This document shows, piece after piece, positions 36,186-46,200 of a stretch of 64,000 nucleotides of DNA. The stretch is from the NCBI RefSeq assembly GCF_023566055.1, contig NZ_JALIQP010000001.1:952059-1016058 (forward strand). The letters run 5' to 3'. The notes under the pieces were generated by a model, which was not told the DNA's origin, ran no database searches, and was given only the letters and a program-made list of their open reading frames with translations. The position numbers and the translations under genes were made by a program. Numbering within the stretch: the first letter of the stretch is position 1; each line of letters opens with the position of its first letter. Source of the stretch: Halosolutus amylolyticus (GTDB taxonomy: Archaea; Halobacteriota; Halobacteria; Halobacteriales; Natrialbaceae).

Positions 36186-36265
36186 ATAGTAGCCACTGAA
36201 AGTCACTGCACACCTGATCGCAAGGCGGCTTTGCGATCAGTGTGAATCGTTTCAGTTGCTACTAT
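36186..36265. repeat. Palindromic repeat element, best-preserved copy
   Basis: About 80 bases forming a long imperfect hairpin. The left arm starts ATAGTAGCCACTGAAAG and reaches TGATCGCAA; after a ~6-base loop the right arm TTGCGATCA ends with GTTTCAGTTGCTACTAT. The outer 8 and inner 9 bases pair perfectly. No reading frame or flanking transposase gene is present. It resembles a MITE/REP-type dispersed element. Confidence 0.65.
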
Positions 36266-36313
36266 AGCGGCCGGGAGCGTCGATCCGCGGCCCGCGATCG
36301 GATCCGTTCGCCG

Positions 36314-36799
36314 TCAGCGGGTACGCTGATAAACGTGTTCCGTGTAGGTTTCCCCGCCGATGACCGTCTCCTGTTCGTCGACTTTTTCGAAGCCGAACTC
36401 CTCGTAGAACGCGTTTCCGGGTTCGTTCCCGGCGAGAACCATCGCCCGTACGTCGTCGACGCCCCGGGTCAAAAGCGCATCCCGTGCGCTCGTCAGGAGC
36501 GCGCTCCCGACGCCTCGCCCGCGGGCATCGGGGGCCACGTACACCCGGAGGATGTACCCCGTTCGTTGCTGCCGGATGGCGTGTGCGAACCCTACCGGTT
36601 CGTCGTCGAGCTCCGCGACCAGCACGACCGCGTCGTCTTCCGCCAGTTCGGCCTGTATCCGATCGGGATCGTACCACTCGTCGATACCGTCCTCGATCGC
36701 TTCGCGGTTGAGGATGTCCGGATAGTCGGTCCTCCACGATGTCTCTGCGATCTCCCTGATCGCGTCGACGTCGGTCGCCGTCGCGCGCCTGAGTTCCAT
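36314..36799 (-). CDS. GNAT-family N-acetyltransferase
   Basis: 161 residues from ATG 36799 (an ATG at 36811 would add four). Classic GNAT fold: N-terminal MELRRATATDVDAIREI, acetyl-CoA pyrophosphate loop in VYVAPDARGRGVGSALL, and the C-terminal NEPGNAFYEEFGFEKV helix-strand. Acetyl acceptor unknown. Divergent from the metallo-hydrolase gene; a perfect TTAACATGTTAA palindrome lies between them (36825-36836). Confidence 0.88.
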   Translation of the reverse strand: MELRRATATDVDAIREIAETSWRTDYPDILNREAIEDGIDEWYDPDRIQAELAEDDAVVLVAELDDEPVGFAHAIRQQRTGYILRVYVAPDARGRGVGSALLTSARDALLTRGVDDVRAMVLAGNEPGNAFYEEFGFEKVDEQETVIGGETYTEHVYQRTR

Positions 36800-36824
36800 A
36801 CTCGTACACATATTATGACTCGTG

Positions 36825-36836
36825 TTAACATGTTAA
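36825..36836. promoter_or_regulatory. 12-bp perfect palindrome between divergent genes
   Basis: TTAACATGTTAA, 26 bases upstream of the acetyltransferase start and about 106 before the metallo-hydrolase start. It could be an operator or part of the acetyltransferase promoter. Confidence 0.35.
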
Positions 36837-36941
36837 GTCTTGGCATCCGGTTCCTGACCGGTTTCGTCGGGCGCGGACGGGCTGCCGAGAAACTGGTTCG
36901 ATCCGCTATCGTTACAAGCGAGCAGTGAGTTGCGTTTAGAT

Positions 36942-37856
36942 ATGCTACCGGAACACACCCGGAAGATCACCGCGGGCGGTTGCGAGGACCTCTACTGCGT
37001 CGACGTGAACATGTTCGACGTCGAGGAGTTCGGGGCCGTCTACGTTCTCGACGCCGATCGACCGACCATCATCGAGTCCGGAACGGGACGCAACTACGAA
37101 CGCGTCCTCGAAGCACTGGACGCGCTCGATATCGACCGCGCCGACGTCGAGGTCATCGCACTCACCCACGTCCACCTCGACCACGCCGGTGGCGCCGGAT
37201 ACTTCGCGGAGGCGTGTCCGAACGCGACCGTGAAAATCCACGATATCGGGACGTCGCACCTTGCCGACCCCGAGCGGCTGGTCGAAGGAACCAAACGCGC
37301 CGTCCAAGAGCAGTGGCAGTACTACGACGATCCGGTTCCGATTCCCGACGATCGGATCGACGCGATCGGCGACGGCGACGTCATCGATCTCGGCGATCAC
37401 CGGCTCGTGGTACACGCCGCGCCCGGGCACGCACCCCACCAGGTCGTCTTCGAACATCCGGAGAACGACGCGGTGTTCGTCGCTGACGCCGCGGGACTGT
37501 GGGCGCCCGACCCTGGCGTGCTCGCCCCGACCAGTCCGCCGCCGAACTTCCAGTTCGAGCAGTGTCTCGACGATGTCGACACGCTCGAATCGCTCTCTCC
37601 GTCGACGATCCTGTACACGCACTTCGGCGCCCGGACGGACGTCGCCGACGCGCTGACTGAATACCGGGAGGTCCTCACGGCGTGGGTCGAGGACGTTCGC
37701 GAGGCGCGGGCCGAACTCGAGGACGACGACGCCGTGATCGAGCACTTCGTCGAGCGGACGTCGCTCGACGACGTCTGGGGCGATCACAAGGCGTACCCGG
37801 AGGTCCGGATGAACACCCGCGGCGTCCTGCGATACCTCGATTCGCAGGCGGACTGA
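36942..37856 (+). CDS. Metallo-beta-lactamase-fold hydrolase
   Basis: 304 residues from ATG 36942 (an in-frame TTG at 36930 is the alternative). The binuclear zinc motif HxHxDH is His76-Val-His78-Leu-Asp80-His81, with further ligands in APGHAPHQVV, VFVADAAG and LYTHFG. Overall layout is that of the glyoxalase II-like/quorum-lactonase branch, so a thioester- or ester-hydrolase is plausible. Its place between the mutase cluster and the importer may mean thioesterase action on CoA intermediates, but that is inference. Confidence 0.83.
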   Translation: MLPEHTRKITAGGCEDLYCVDVNMFDVEEFGAVYVLDADRPTIIESGTGRNYERVLEALDALDIDRADVEVIALTHVHLDHAGGAGYFAEACPNATVKIHDIGTSHLADPERLVEGTKRAVQEQWQYYDDPVPIPDDRIDAIGDGDVIDLGDHRLVVHAAPGHAPHQVVFEHPENDAVFVADAAGLWAPDPGVLAPTSPPPNFQFEQCLDDVDTLESLSPSTILYTHFGARTDVADALTEYREVLTAWVEDVREARAELEDDDAVIEHFVERTSLDDVWGDHKAYPEVRMNTRGVLRYLDSQAD

Positions 37857-38070
37857 CGCGGCCCCGATCGATCGACCGACCCGTCGGACTTCGTCGGATC
37901 CCGGTTCGTCGGCCGCCGGTCGATCGGTGTCGGACGCGTCTCGCCTACCGGCTGGCGACGTCCCGGCGGTCTGCTATTCGATTCCGATGTACTATTAATT
38001 ATATAAATTAACGGTCGGATGGGTTATACTCTCCAAAAATTTTAATAGCCGATGATTGTATTGCGTTACC

Positions 38071-39342
38071 ATGGCACGAAGAGGTGACCACGTTCGACGT
38101 CGTGACGTGTTGAAAGCGACAGGCGCAGCAGGGGTGGGGGGACTTACCGGATTGGCCGGCTGTTCCGCGAGTCCGGGTGACGGTGACGGCGAGTACGATG
38201 GCAGCATCCACATCGGAGCCGTCGAACCGTTTAGTGGCGTGTACGCTAACCTCGGGGAGGCGGAAGTCCAGGGGGCCGAACTCGCGATCCAGGACCTCGA
38301 GGAGGAGTTCGACGTCGACATCGAGATGTCCGAGGCCGACACCGAGGTCGATCCGGACGTCGGCGTCCGTCGGATCGAGGAACTCACGACGCAGGACGGG
38401 ATCGACGTCGCGTTCGGCGGCGTATCGTCCTCGGTCGCGATCGCGATGGGCCAGTGGGCCTCGCGCAACGACCTCGCGTACATCGCGTCGGGGAGCCACT
38501 CGGACGCGACGACGGGCGAGGACTGCGGCCAGTACATGTGGCGGACGGCGAGTTCGAACACGATGCTCGCACGAACCGCCGGCCAGGCGATGGCGGAGCA
38601 CGCCGATTCGTGGGCGCTCATTTACGCCGATTACACCTGGGGACAGACGGCTCGAGACGCGGTCACCGCCGCGCTCGAAGAGAATGGCGCCGAGGTAGTC
38701 GACACGATTTCGGCTCCGCTGGGGGCGGACGACTACACCTCGGCCCTCAATCAGGCCGAAAGCTCCGGCGCCGAGGCGATGGGCAATATCACCGCGGGGG
38801 CCGACACGACGCGCCTGTGTCAGCAGTACCTCGATAGCGGTCTCGCCGAGGAGATGAAGACCGGCGGCGTGTTGCTCGAGGACGAGGTTCTGTGGTCGCT
38901 CGGTCCCGAAGGCGTCTCGCAGATGGGCGTCTGGGCGACCGTCTGGGGACCGAGCGTGCAGTCCGGGCAGATGGAGGAATTCGTCCAGCGCATCCGCGAC
39001 GAGTACGGAACCACCGCCTATTCGCGCCACTACCTCGGGTACCAGTCGGTCGACCAGCTCGTTCGCGCCGTCGTCCGAGCCGAGTCCGTGGCGGCGGAGG
39101 ACATTCGCCAGGAACTCGACGGGCACGACTACACCGACGTTGGGCTACTTGACGGCACCCAGCAGTGGCGAGAGTGCGACCACCAGAACGTAAAACCGAC
39201 CTACGCGGTTCGGGCCAGAGACGCGGACGACATGGTCGACGAGGACGGCGAGCGCATCTGGTTCGAAACAGTCACGGAACAACAGGGCGAGGACGTCATG
39301 CGATCGTGCGACGAAACCGGCTGCAGTTCCGACTGGACGTAG
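38071..39342 (+). CDS. livK: Branched-chain amino-acid-type ABC transporter, substrate-binding protein
   Basis: 423 residues. Twin-arginine signal (VRRRDVLKATG) and lipobox (LTGLAGCS) show Tat export and lipid anchoring. The mature part is a type I periplasmic-binding fold of the LivK/amide family (IGAVEPFSGVYANLGEAEVQGAELAI). It opens a five-gene importer cluster. Family members bind amino acids, amides, urea or short carboxylates; with a hydroxyacid-CoA module on both sides, a carboxylic-acid ligand is a fair guess. Confidence 0.85.
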   Translation: MARRGDHVRRRDVLKATGAAGVGGLTGLAGCSASPGDGDGEYDGSIHIGAVEPFSGVYANLGEAEVQGAELAIQDLEEEFDVDIEMSEADTEVDPDVGVRRIEELTTQDGIDVAFGGVSSSVAIAMGQWASRNDLAYIASGSHSDATTGEDCGQYMWRTASSNTMLARTAGQAMAEHADSWALIYADYTWGQTARDAVTAALEENGAEVVDTISAPLGADDYTSALNQAESSGAEAMGNITAGADTTRLCQQYLDSGLAEEMKTGGVLLEDEVLWSLGPEGVSQMGVWATVWGPSVQSGQMEEFVQRIRDEYGTTAYSRHYLGYQSVDQLVRAVVRAESVAAEDIRQELDGHDYTDVGLLDGTQQWRECDHQNVKPTYAVRARDADDMVDEDGERIWFETVTEQQGEDVMRSCDETGCSSDWT

Positions 39343-39423
39343 ACGCCGATCGGGTATCGGTCTCTCGTTCGGGTGACCGTAACAACTAACCCTCTCGGTT
39401 CTGCATTCATGTGAAAAGGACTC

Positions 39424-40467
39424 ATGGCAAGTACTACACTAGCAGGGAAACGGTGGACGGAACGGACCGTTGCCACGATCACTGGCATGAACACGGTCTG
39501 GAAGGTGATGTATCTGCTCCTCGGGCTGTGGATCCTCCTCACGGCCGCGGTCAGCCCGGGGCTGTTCGCAACGCAGTTCGTCAGCGGGCTCGTTTACGGG
39601 ATGATCCTGGTGATGATCGCCCTCGGACTGTCGCTGATACTCGGATTGATGGGGGTGATCAACTTCGCACACGGGGCGTTCTTCATGTTCGGCGGCTACG
39701 TCGCGTTCGCCGTCGTCGCACAGCTCGGACTTCCGTTCTCGGTTGCGCTGATCGTCGCACCGATCACCGTCGGCCTCCTCGGCGTGGTGATCGAGCGGTT
39801 CCTCCTCAGGCGGCTGTACGGGACGGAACCGATCAACGGGCTGTTGCTCACGTTCGGGATCGCCCTGATGCTCGAGGAGGCGGTCCGGTACACGTGGGGA
39901 AGCGCCCCGCTCGGGTACTCCGCGGACGTCTTCGAGAACCCGGTTCCGCTACTCGTGACCAACGTTGCGGGGATCCGGATATTCACGACGATCGTCGGCA
40001 TCCTGTCCGTGATCACGATCTACCTGTTGATCGTCCGGACGGATTTCGGCCTCTCGATCCGCGCTGGCGTCCAGGACCCCGAAATGACCGAACTCGTCGG
40101 CGAGAACCTGCCGGTGAAGTTCACGCTCCTGTTTTTCATCGGCTCAGCGCTCGCCGGCCTGGCCGGTGTCCTCCGCGGGGCGGAGACGGGAATCGATCCC
40201 GGGATGGGATCACTGTTCATCATCCTGGTGTTCGTCGTGATCGTCGTCGGTGGGATGGGGAGTTTCTTCGGGAGCGTCGTCGGCGGCCTCCTGATCGGGA
40301 CGGCGATGTTCGTGGCACCGACGATGCTGAACGCGCTCGCGACCACGACCGGGCTCCCGTGGCTCTACCTGCCCGGTGCCCGGCGGGTCGTTCCGTTCGT
40401 CGTGATGATCGTCGTGTTGCTCGCCAGACCGCGTGGCCTCTTCGGCGAGGAGGGGTTCCTCGAATGA
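39424..40467 (+). CDS. livH: Branched-chain-type ABC transporter permease
   Basis: 347-residue LivH-type permease with about eight membrane spans. GVINFAHGAFFMFGGYVAF and GAETGIDPGMGSLFIILVFV are the typical pore segments. The ~30-residue polar N-terminus is longer than usual. It follows the binding-protein gene by 81 bases and precedes the second permease by 67. Confidence 0.93.
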   Translation: MASTTLAGKRWTERTVATITGMNTVWKVMYLLLGLWILLTAAVSPGLFATQFVSGLVYGMILVMIALGLSLILGLMGVINFAHGAFFMFGGYVAFAVVAQLGLPFSVALIVAPITVGLLGVVIERFLLRRLYGTEPINGLLLTFGIALMLEEAVRYTWGSAPLGYSADVFENPVPLLVTNVAGIRIFTTIVGILSVITIYLLIVRTDFGLSIRAGVQDPEMTELVGENLPVKFTLLFFIGSALAGLAGVLRGAETGIDPGMGSLFIILVFVVIVVGGMGSFFGSVVGGLLIGTAMFVAPTMLNALATTTGLPWLYLPGARRVVPFVVMIVVLLARPRGLFGEEGFLE

Positions 40468-40534
40468 GTCCCGCTCGCCCGTCGCGCACTGGTCGGATCC
40501 CACACGCAAACCACAGCTCGATTCGCACGTACCA

Positions 40535-41614
40535 ATGAGCAAGAAGACATCAACGAGGGCGGAACAGTTCAAAAATCTCGTCAACGGGTCGATTACGGTA
40601 CCCGAACGCCAGGTCGACCTGCTCGTCGTCGGCGCGCTGGCGGCGCTCGCGATCGCGATGCCGACGATCGCGGGCGTGCTGATGGGGTACAGTGGGGTCG
40701 CATCGAACGTCCTCATCTGGATGTTGTTCGCCGTCGCGTTCAACCTCCTGCTGGGCTACACCGGCCTCCTCTCGTTCGGGCACGCCATGTTCCTCGGCGG
40801 AGCGATGTACGTCGTCGCGATCGTGATGAACCAGCTGGGCCCGGTGATGATCGTCCTCGCGATCCCGCTGGCGCTCGCGCTCGCCGGCCTCGTCGCCTAC
40901 GGGATCGCCCGGCTCATCGTCGAGAAGGGGGAGATTTACTTCGCACTTCTCACGATCGCGTTCGGCGAAGTCGTCTGGTACATCGCGAACTCGGACCCCG
41001 GCGGCCTCACCGGCGGCGACGACGGCATCGCGAGCGGGCTCCTGCCGCCCCTCGTCGAGTCGTACCGCGGTCAGCTGAGCGTCTACCTCGGGTCGTTCGC
41101 TGTAGACATCTACTGGCCGGTCGCAGCGGTGTTCGTCGTCGCGACGTACCTGTTGTTCCGGATCGTCCGATCGCCGTTCGGACGCACCCTCCTGACGATC
41201 CGCGAGAACGAACAGCTCGCCCGGAGCATCGGCGTGAACACGCGGCGCTACAAGATCCACACCTTCGTCATCAGTGCGGTCTTCAGCGCCCTTGCCGGCG
41301 TGTTGCTGGTGATCGTCAACCAGAACGTCGCGACGAGTTACCTCTTCTGGGAGACCAGCGGCGAGGTGGTGATGATGACGATCGTCGGCGGCATGAGTAG
41401 CTTCGCGGGACCGATCTTCGGCGCGTTCCTCTGGTACCTCGGTGCGGAGTTCCTCAGCGGGTGGCAAGCCATCGGCGGCCTGCGACACTACTGGCAGTTC
41501 GGTTTCGGGCTGTTGTTCGTGGCCATCATCCTGATCGACCCGCGAAACGGCGGCTGGGGGGCGCTCAAGAACAGTGTCCGCTGGGCGGTCAACAAGTACT
41601 TCGGAGGGAACTAG
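40535..41614 (+). CDS. livM: Branched-chain-type ABC transporter permease
   Basis: 359-residue LivM-type permease. The segments NLLLGYTGLLSFGHAMFLGG and SPFGRTLLTIRENEQLARSIG are family hallmarks; the latter is the cytoplasmic loop that contacts the ATPases. The start at ATG 40535 removes a 34-residue non-homologous extension. Partner of the preceding LivH-type permease. Confidence 0.93.
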   Translation: MSKKTSTRAEQFKNLVNGSITVPERQVDLLVVGALAALAIAMPTIAGVLMGYSGVASNVLIWMLFAVAFNLLLGYTGLLSFGHAMFLGGAMYVVAIVMNQLGPVMIVLAIPLALALAGLVAYGIARLIVEKGEIYFALLTIAFGEVVWYIANSDPGGLTGGDDGIASGLLPPLVESYRGQLSVYLGSFAVDIYWPVAAVFVVATYLLFRIVRSPFGRTLLTIRENEQLARSIGVNTRRYKIHTFVISAVFSALAGVLLVIVNQNVATSYLFWETSGEVVMMTIVGGMSSFAGPIFGAFLWYLGAEFLSGWQAIGGLRHYWQFGFGLLFVAIILIDPRNGGWGALKNSVRWAVNKYFGGN

Positions 41615-41615
41615 C

Positions 41616-42410
41616 ATGAGCACACCACCACAATCTGACGCGGAGCCGATCCTCGAGACCCGCGGACTCACCAAGAAGTTCGGCGAGATCATCGCCAACG
41701 ACGACATCTCGATCGACGTACGGAACGACGAACTCCGATCGATCATCGGTCCGAACGGTGCCGGAAAGACGACGTTCTTCAACCAGATCGCCGGCGTCCT
41801 GCCGTCGACCGAGGGTACCGTCCACTTCAAGGGACGGGACGTCACGGACGAACCGATCGAAGAACGAGCCCAGCTCGGTCTCGGCCGCGCGTACCAGAGC
41901 AACGAACTGTTCTTCGAACAGACGGTTTTCGAGAACGTCCGCGTCGCCGCCCAGACAGCAGAGATCGGCGAGTTCAGCTTCGACGTGTTCTCTCGCGCCC
42001 GGAACTTCAAGGCCGACCGGGCCGAGGAACTCCTCGAGCGGCTGTACCTTTCCGACGAGCGGAACACGGAGGCGAGAAACCTCTCGCACGGCGATCAGCG
42101 CCGTCTCGGGATCGCGATCGCGCTGGCGACGGAGCCCGATCTACTGTTGCTCGACGAGCCAACGAGCGGGATGGGGCCGGAGGCCACCGAAGAGACGGCC
42201 TCGCTCATCAAGGAGCTCCGGGACGAACTCGACATCGCGATCGTTCTCATCGAACACGACATGAGCGTGGTGATGGGGATCAGTGACCGGATCACCGTCC
42301 TCTACGACGGTTCACACGTCGCGACGGGCGATCCGGAGACGATCCGGGCGAACGAGGAAGTACAGGAGGCGTACCTTGGCGGTATGAAAGAGGAGGAGCT
42401 AGAACTATGA
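41616..42410 (+). CDS. livG: Branched-chain-type ABC transporter ATP-binding protein
   Basis: 264-residue LivG ATPase starting at ATG 41616, one base after the LivM stop. Walker A is GPNGAGKTT, Walker B LLLLDEPTSGM, and the switch histidine lies in LIEHDMSVVMGISDRI. The signature reads LSHGDQRRLGIAIALA (LivG variants commonly replace LSGGQ). Its stop overlaps the LivF start (ATGA). Confidence 0.94.
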   Translation: MSTPPQSDAEPILETRGLTKKFGEIIANDDISIDVRNDELRSIIGPNGAGKTTFFNQIAGVLPSTEGTVHFKGRDVTDEPIEERAQLGLGRAYQSNELFFEQTVFENVRVAAQTAEIGEFSFDVFSRARNFKADRAEELLERLYLSDERNTEARNLSHGDQRRLGIAIALATEPDLLLLDEPTSGMGPEATEETASLIKELRDELDIAIVLIEHDMSVVMGISDRITVLYDGSHVATGDPETIRANEEVQEAYLGGMKEEELEL

Positions 42411-43114
42411 CTCTCGTCGAAATCGAAGACCTCTGTGCAGGGTACGGCACCGGACAGGTGCTGTTCGACGTATCGATCGACATCGAGGAGGGGGAGATCG
42501 TCTCCCTGCTCGGACGCAACGGTGCGGGCAAGTCGACGACGATGCGGTGCGTGGCCGGTGCGGAGCCGCCCCACGTCCTGGACGGCAGCATCCGGGTCAA
42601 CGGCGAGGACATCACCGACACCAAGACGTACAAGCGCGCCAACAAGGGCATAGGCTACGTCCCGGAGGAGCGTCGCGTCTGGCCCGGCCTGACCATCACC
42701 GAAAACATCCGAATGGCCATCAACAACACGACCGATCCGCTGGATATGGACCGGGTGCTGTCGTACTTCCCGCGACTCCAGGATCTGGAGGACAAGGCGG
42801 CACGAAACCTGAGCGGCGGCGAACAGCAGATGCTCGCCATCGCCCGCGCGCTGGCGAGCAACCCGGACGTCATGTTGATGGACGAACCGAGCGAAGGGCT
42901 TGCACCCTACATCGTCCGTGACGTAGAGGAGGTCATCACGACGCTGAACGAGGAGGAAGGGCTCACGATATTCCTCGTCGAACAGAACGTCGTCATGGCG
43001 ATGGACGTCAGCGATCGCCACTACTTCATCGACCAGGGGCAGATCGTCGACGAGATGACGCCGTCGAAACTCAAAGAGCGCCCGGAGGTCCGCCAGAAGT
43101 ACCTGAGCGTGTAG
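42407..43114 (+). CDS. livF: Branched-chain-type ABC transporter ATP-binding protein
   Basis: 235-residue LivF ATPase. Walker A GRNGAGKST, signature LSGGEQQMLAIARAL, Walker B VMLMDEPSEGLAP, and the VEQNVVMAMDVSDR switch segment. Completes a full LivKHMGF-type importer. The gene is convergent with the propionyl-CoA synthase gene; the 160 bases between them contain a T5 run (43148-43152) suited to termination. Confidence 0.94.
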   Translation: MTLVEIEDLCAGYGTGQVLFDVSIDIEEGEIVSLLGRNGAGKSTTMRCVAGAEPPHVLDGSIRVNGEDITDTKTYKRANKGIGYVPEERRVWPGLTITENIRMAINNTTDPLDMDRVLSYFPRLQDLEDKAARNLSGGEQQMLAIARALASNPDVMLMDEPSEGLAPYIVRDVEEVITTLNEEEGLTIFLVEQNVVMAMDVSDRHYFIDQGQIVDEMTPSKLKERPEVRQKYLSV

Positions 43115-43147
43115 CGGATCGGCGGGAGCGACGCGTTTTCGAGTCGC

Positions 43148-43152
43148 TTTTT
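43148..43152 (+). terminator. T-run after livF
   Basis: TTTTT 34 bases after the livF stop, following GCGTTTTCGAGTCGC, in a convergent intergenic region. Simple oligo-T termination signal. Confidence 0.35.
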
Positions 43153-43274
43153 CTCAGTTCGGTCGCGTTTTCGAGACGATCGTCCGATGTCGGGCTCCCA
43201 CGAGTCGGTTCTGGCCCGTGAAAAAGAACGTCGGAGTCCGATCGGTTCGGCGATGACCGGACGTTACGCGGCCG

Positions 43275-46200
43275 TCAGTCGTCCTGTGCGGCCCACGCGA
43301 GGAACAGTTCCTCCTTCGAGGTGAGCCCCTCGTCCGGGAGCGCGTGTTCGGCGACGTAGCTGCTCGCCTCGTGTTCGTTGTCCCACATCGCCTGGTGGGC
43401 CGTCGGGAGGTCGTCCCAGTCGACGACCTCCGGCTCGGTCAGGTCGATCTCGCCGGCGTCGATCGCTTCGTTCAACTGTTCGACCTCGTAGGCGTTGCTC
43501 AGGTGCGTCCCCAGTATCTCGGCGGTCGGCATCAGCACGTCCCGCTGGCGCATCCACACCTGCGGCGCGTACATCGAGTAGCGATTGTCCTCGAGGTCCT
43601 CGCTGTAGACCACTGTACCGGTGTGTGGCTTCGTGAGCATGGTGCTCACGAAGAGCGCGTCGTGGTCGGCGCGCTCGAAGACGACGTCGGGGTAGCCACG
43701 CGGGTTCTTCGGCGTCCGGAGGTGTTCGCCCACCGCCCGTCCGAGCGGCTTGAACACCTCGTCAGTGAACTGCTGGACCGTCCGCCTGAACGTCTCGGGG
43801 TCCTCCTGTGCGTCCGGCAGGTCGGGGAGCGTCTCCGGCCAGCGGAAGTCGTCTTCCCGGCGTTTCAGTCCCTCGATGCTGACGGTTCCTTCCACCGCGT
43901 CGCCGTAACCGAGCGACTCGACGAACTCCTGCTGTTCGTCTGTGTACGTGACGACCGCGATGCGTGCGCCCGCCTCCCGGGCGTCTTCGATGGCGCGCAG
44001 TCCCGTCTCGTCGACGACGTCGTCGTCACCGGTATCGGTGCCGTAGTAGACGAGCACCCCATCACCGGAGCGGACCGCCGCGCGTTCGAACATCTCGCTC
44101 GGCGTTGACGCCCCTGGCTTGCCGAGGAACGTCAGGTAGTAGCCGGTCGACGCGCCGTAGAACGTGAGCTTGCCGCCCTCGCCGAGTAACTGGAACGTTC
44201 GCGGGAACGACAGTTCGCCGGCGTGGCTCACGGCGTAATCGGCGCGCTCGCCGCCGTGCTGTTCCTCGAACGCCTCGACGAACTCCCGGCCGTTCTCCTT
44301 CCACTCGTCCCACGTCTCGGGGTCTTTCGGGATCGGCCCCCAGATATCGTCGTACGGGTCGTCGGTCCGATCGATCGCGTCCGCACCGAGGGTCTCGATG
44401 CGTTCGGCTCGCTCGTCGCTCGAGCACAGGCCCGTGACCGCGACGTCGTTGCGAGTCGCCAGCTTCGTCGTTTCCCAGCCGGTGCCGGTCGAAGCGCCTT
44501 CGACGAACATGGACGTCCGGGGGTCGATGTCGAGCGTCGTGAACAGCGCTCGCCAGACGGTCCCCGTCGCGAGGACGTACGCGCCTGCCTGCTCGATCGT
44601 CGCCTCCTGGGGGATGGGGAGGACCTGCGGCGCCTGTGCGAGCATGAACTGCTGGTGGCTCCCGTTGGGGCCCTCGTATCCCTGAATGGAGAACCCGGCG
44701 TACATGGGGTCGAGCCCCATCGTCGGGGACAGCAGGTCGCTCTGCCCCGAGTAGATCGTCACCAGGTCGCCGACCGCGATTCGGCCCTCGCGTTTGACCG
44801 CCTCGCCGGCGTCCACGACGAGCGCGACGCCCCCGCTCCCCGTGATGTGGTAGTCCTGGTCGTGGGAGTCGAACTGACTTACCGGAACTCCAGTGATCGC
44901 CCAGATGTCGTTGAAGTTCACCTCGCTCGCGAGGACGTAGACCAGCACCTCGTTCGGTCCGGGCGCTTCGACCGGCACGATCTCCTCGACCTCCGCCTCG
45001 TCCGGATCGCCGTGGGCGGCTTCGCCGGTTTCGTCGTCCTTGACGACGGCCTGGGCGTACTGGTAGTCCGGAATCTCGTCGACCCCTGGGAAGAAGGGTT
45101 CACCCGGCGGAAGCAACTCGCCGGCTTCCTGAAGCGTCTCGATTTCGTCCGACGAGGGGCTCTTTCGCTCCCGGGTCGGCAGCGGTTCACTCGCGTTGTC
45201 GAGGAACTTCTCGATTCCCGTTTTTCCGCCGACGGGATCGACGACGGCCTCGGCGAAGTGCGTCGCTTCGCTCTCCAGTCCGGCCTCGATCCCCTCCTCG
45301 AACCCGGTCCGGATCGCCTCGATCGCGCGGTCGAACGCCTTCGATCGACCCTCGCTCACGTGCTCGCACTGGGTCCGATTGCGCTCCACGATCGGATCGT
45401 CGAGCACGTCCGCCGGGAACTCGCCGGGTTCGTTCCAAGCCGATCGCTTCCGCAGGCGCCGATCGCGAGCGTCTGCGAGCACGCTTCCGTCGTCCGCGAT
45501 GTGCTCGCGAGCGAGTTCGGACGCCCGTGCGCGGGCGGTCCGATCCGTCTCGAGTTCGTCGACGAGTCCCATCTCGTGTGCAGTCTCGGCGTCGACGTTC
45601 CGACCGTTGGTGATCATCTTCACCGCGTCCCTGACGCCCTCGGCTCTGCGGCTCTCGCCCAGCAGGCGCGGCAGTCGCTGCGTCCCGCCGTATCCCGGAA
45701 CGAGGTTGAGATTGAGTTCCGGTTGGCCGAACTCGGCGTCCTGATCCGCTACCGAGTAGTGGGCGGCGAGTTGCAGTTCGTTACCGCCCCCGAGGGCCGA
45801 TCCGTTCACCGCGGCGACGACCGGAACCGATAGCTCCTCGATCCGACGGAACGCCTCGTGGGCCTTGTTCGGGAACGAGATGGCCTCGTCGAACTCGTGA
45901 ACTTCATCCAGGAACTGCTCGATGTCCGCTCCGGCCACGAAGTTACGCGGGCCGGCGCCCGTTATCACGACCGCGCCGACGTCCTCGCGGCGATCGAGGT
46001 GCTCGACGACGGTGTTGAGTTCGTCGAGTGCGCGCTCGTTGAGCGCGTTCACGGGCGGGTTGTCGATCGTGACGGTCGCGATCTGTTCGTCGGCGTCGGC
46101 GCCCCGGACGGCGTTGTACTGCACCGTCACGTTCCGGTACTGTTCGAGGATCTCCTGTTCGGCGGCGAGGTCCTGGCGCCGTCGCCACTGCTCGCACTTG

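Larger units (their letters stand above)
35768..36313. other. 546-base intergenic region with palindromic repeats
   Basis: Contains the cupin promoter region, the third copy of the 20-bp palindromic motif (35857) and two copies of the ~80-bp palindromic element (35996 and 36186). Frames of up to ~145 codons run through it but cross the palindromes and have no protein-like composition. Confidence 0.65.
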
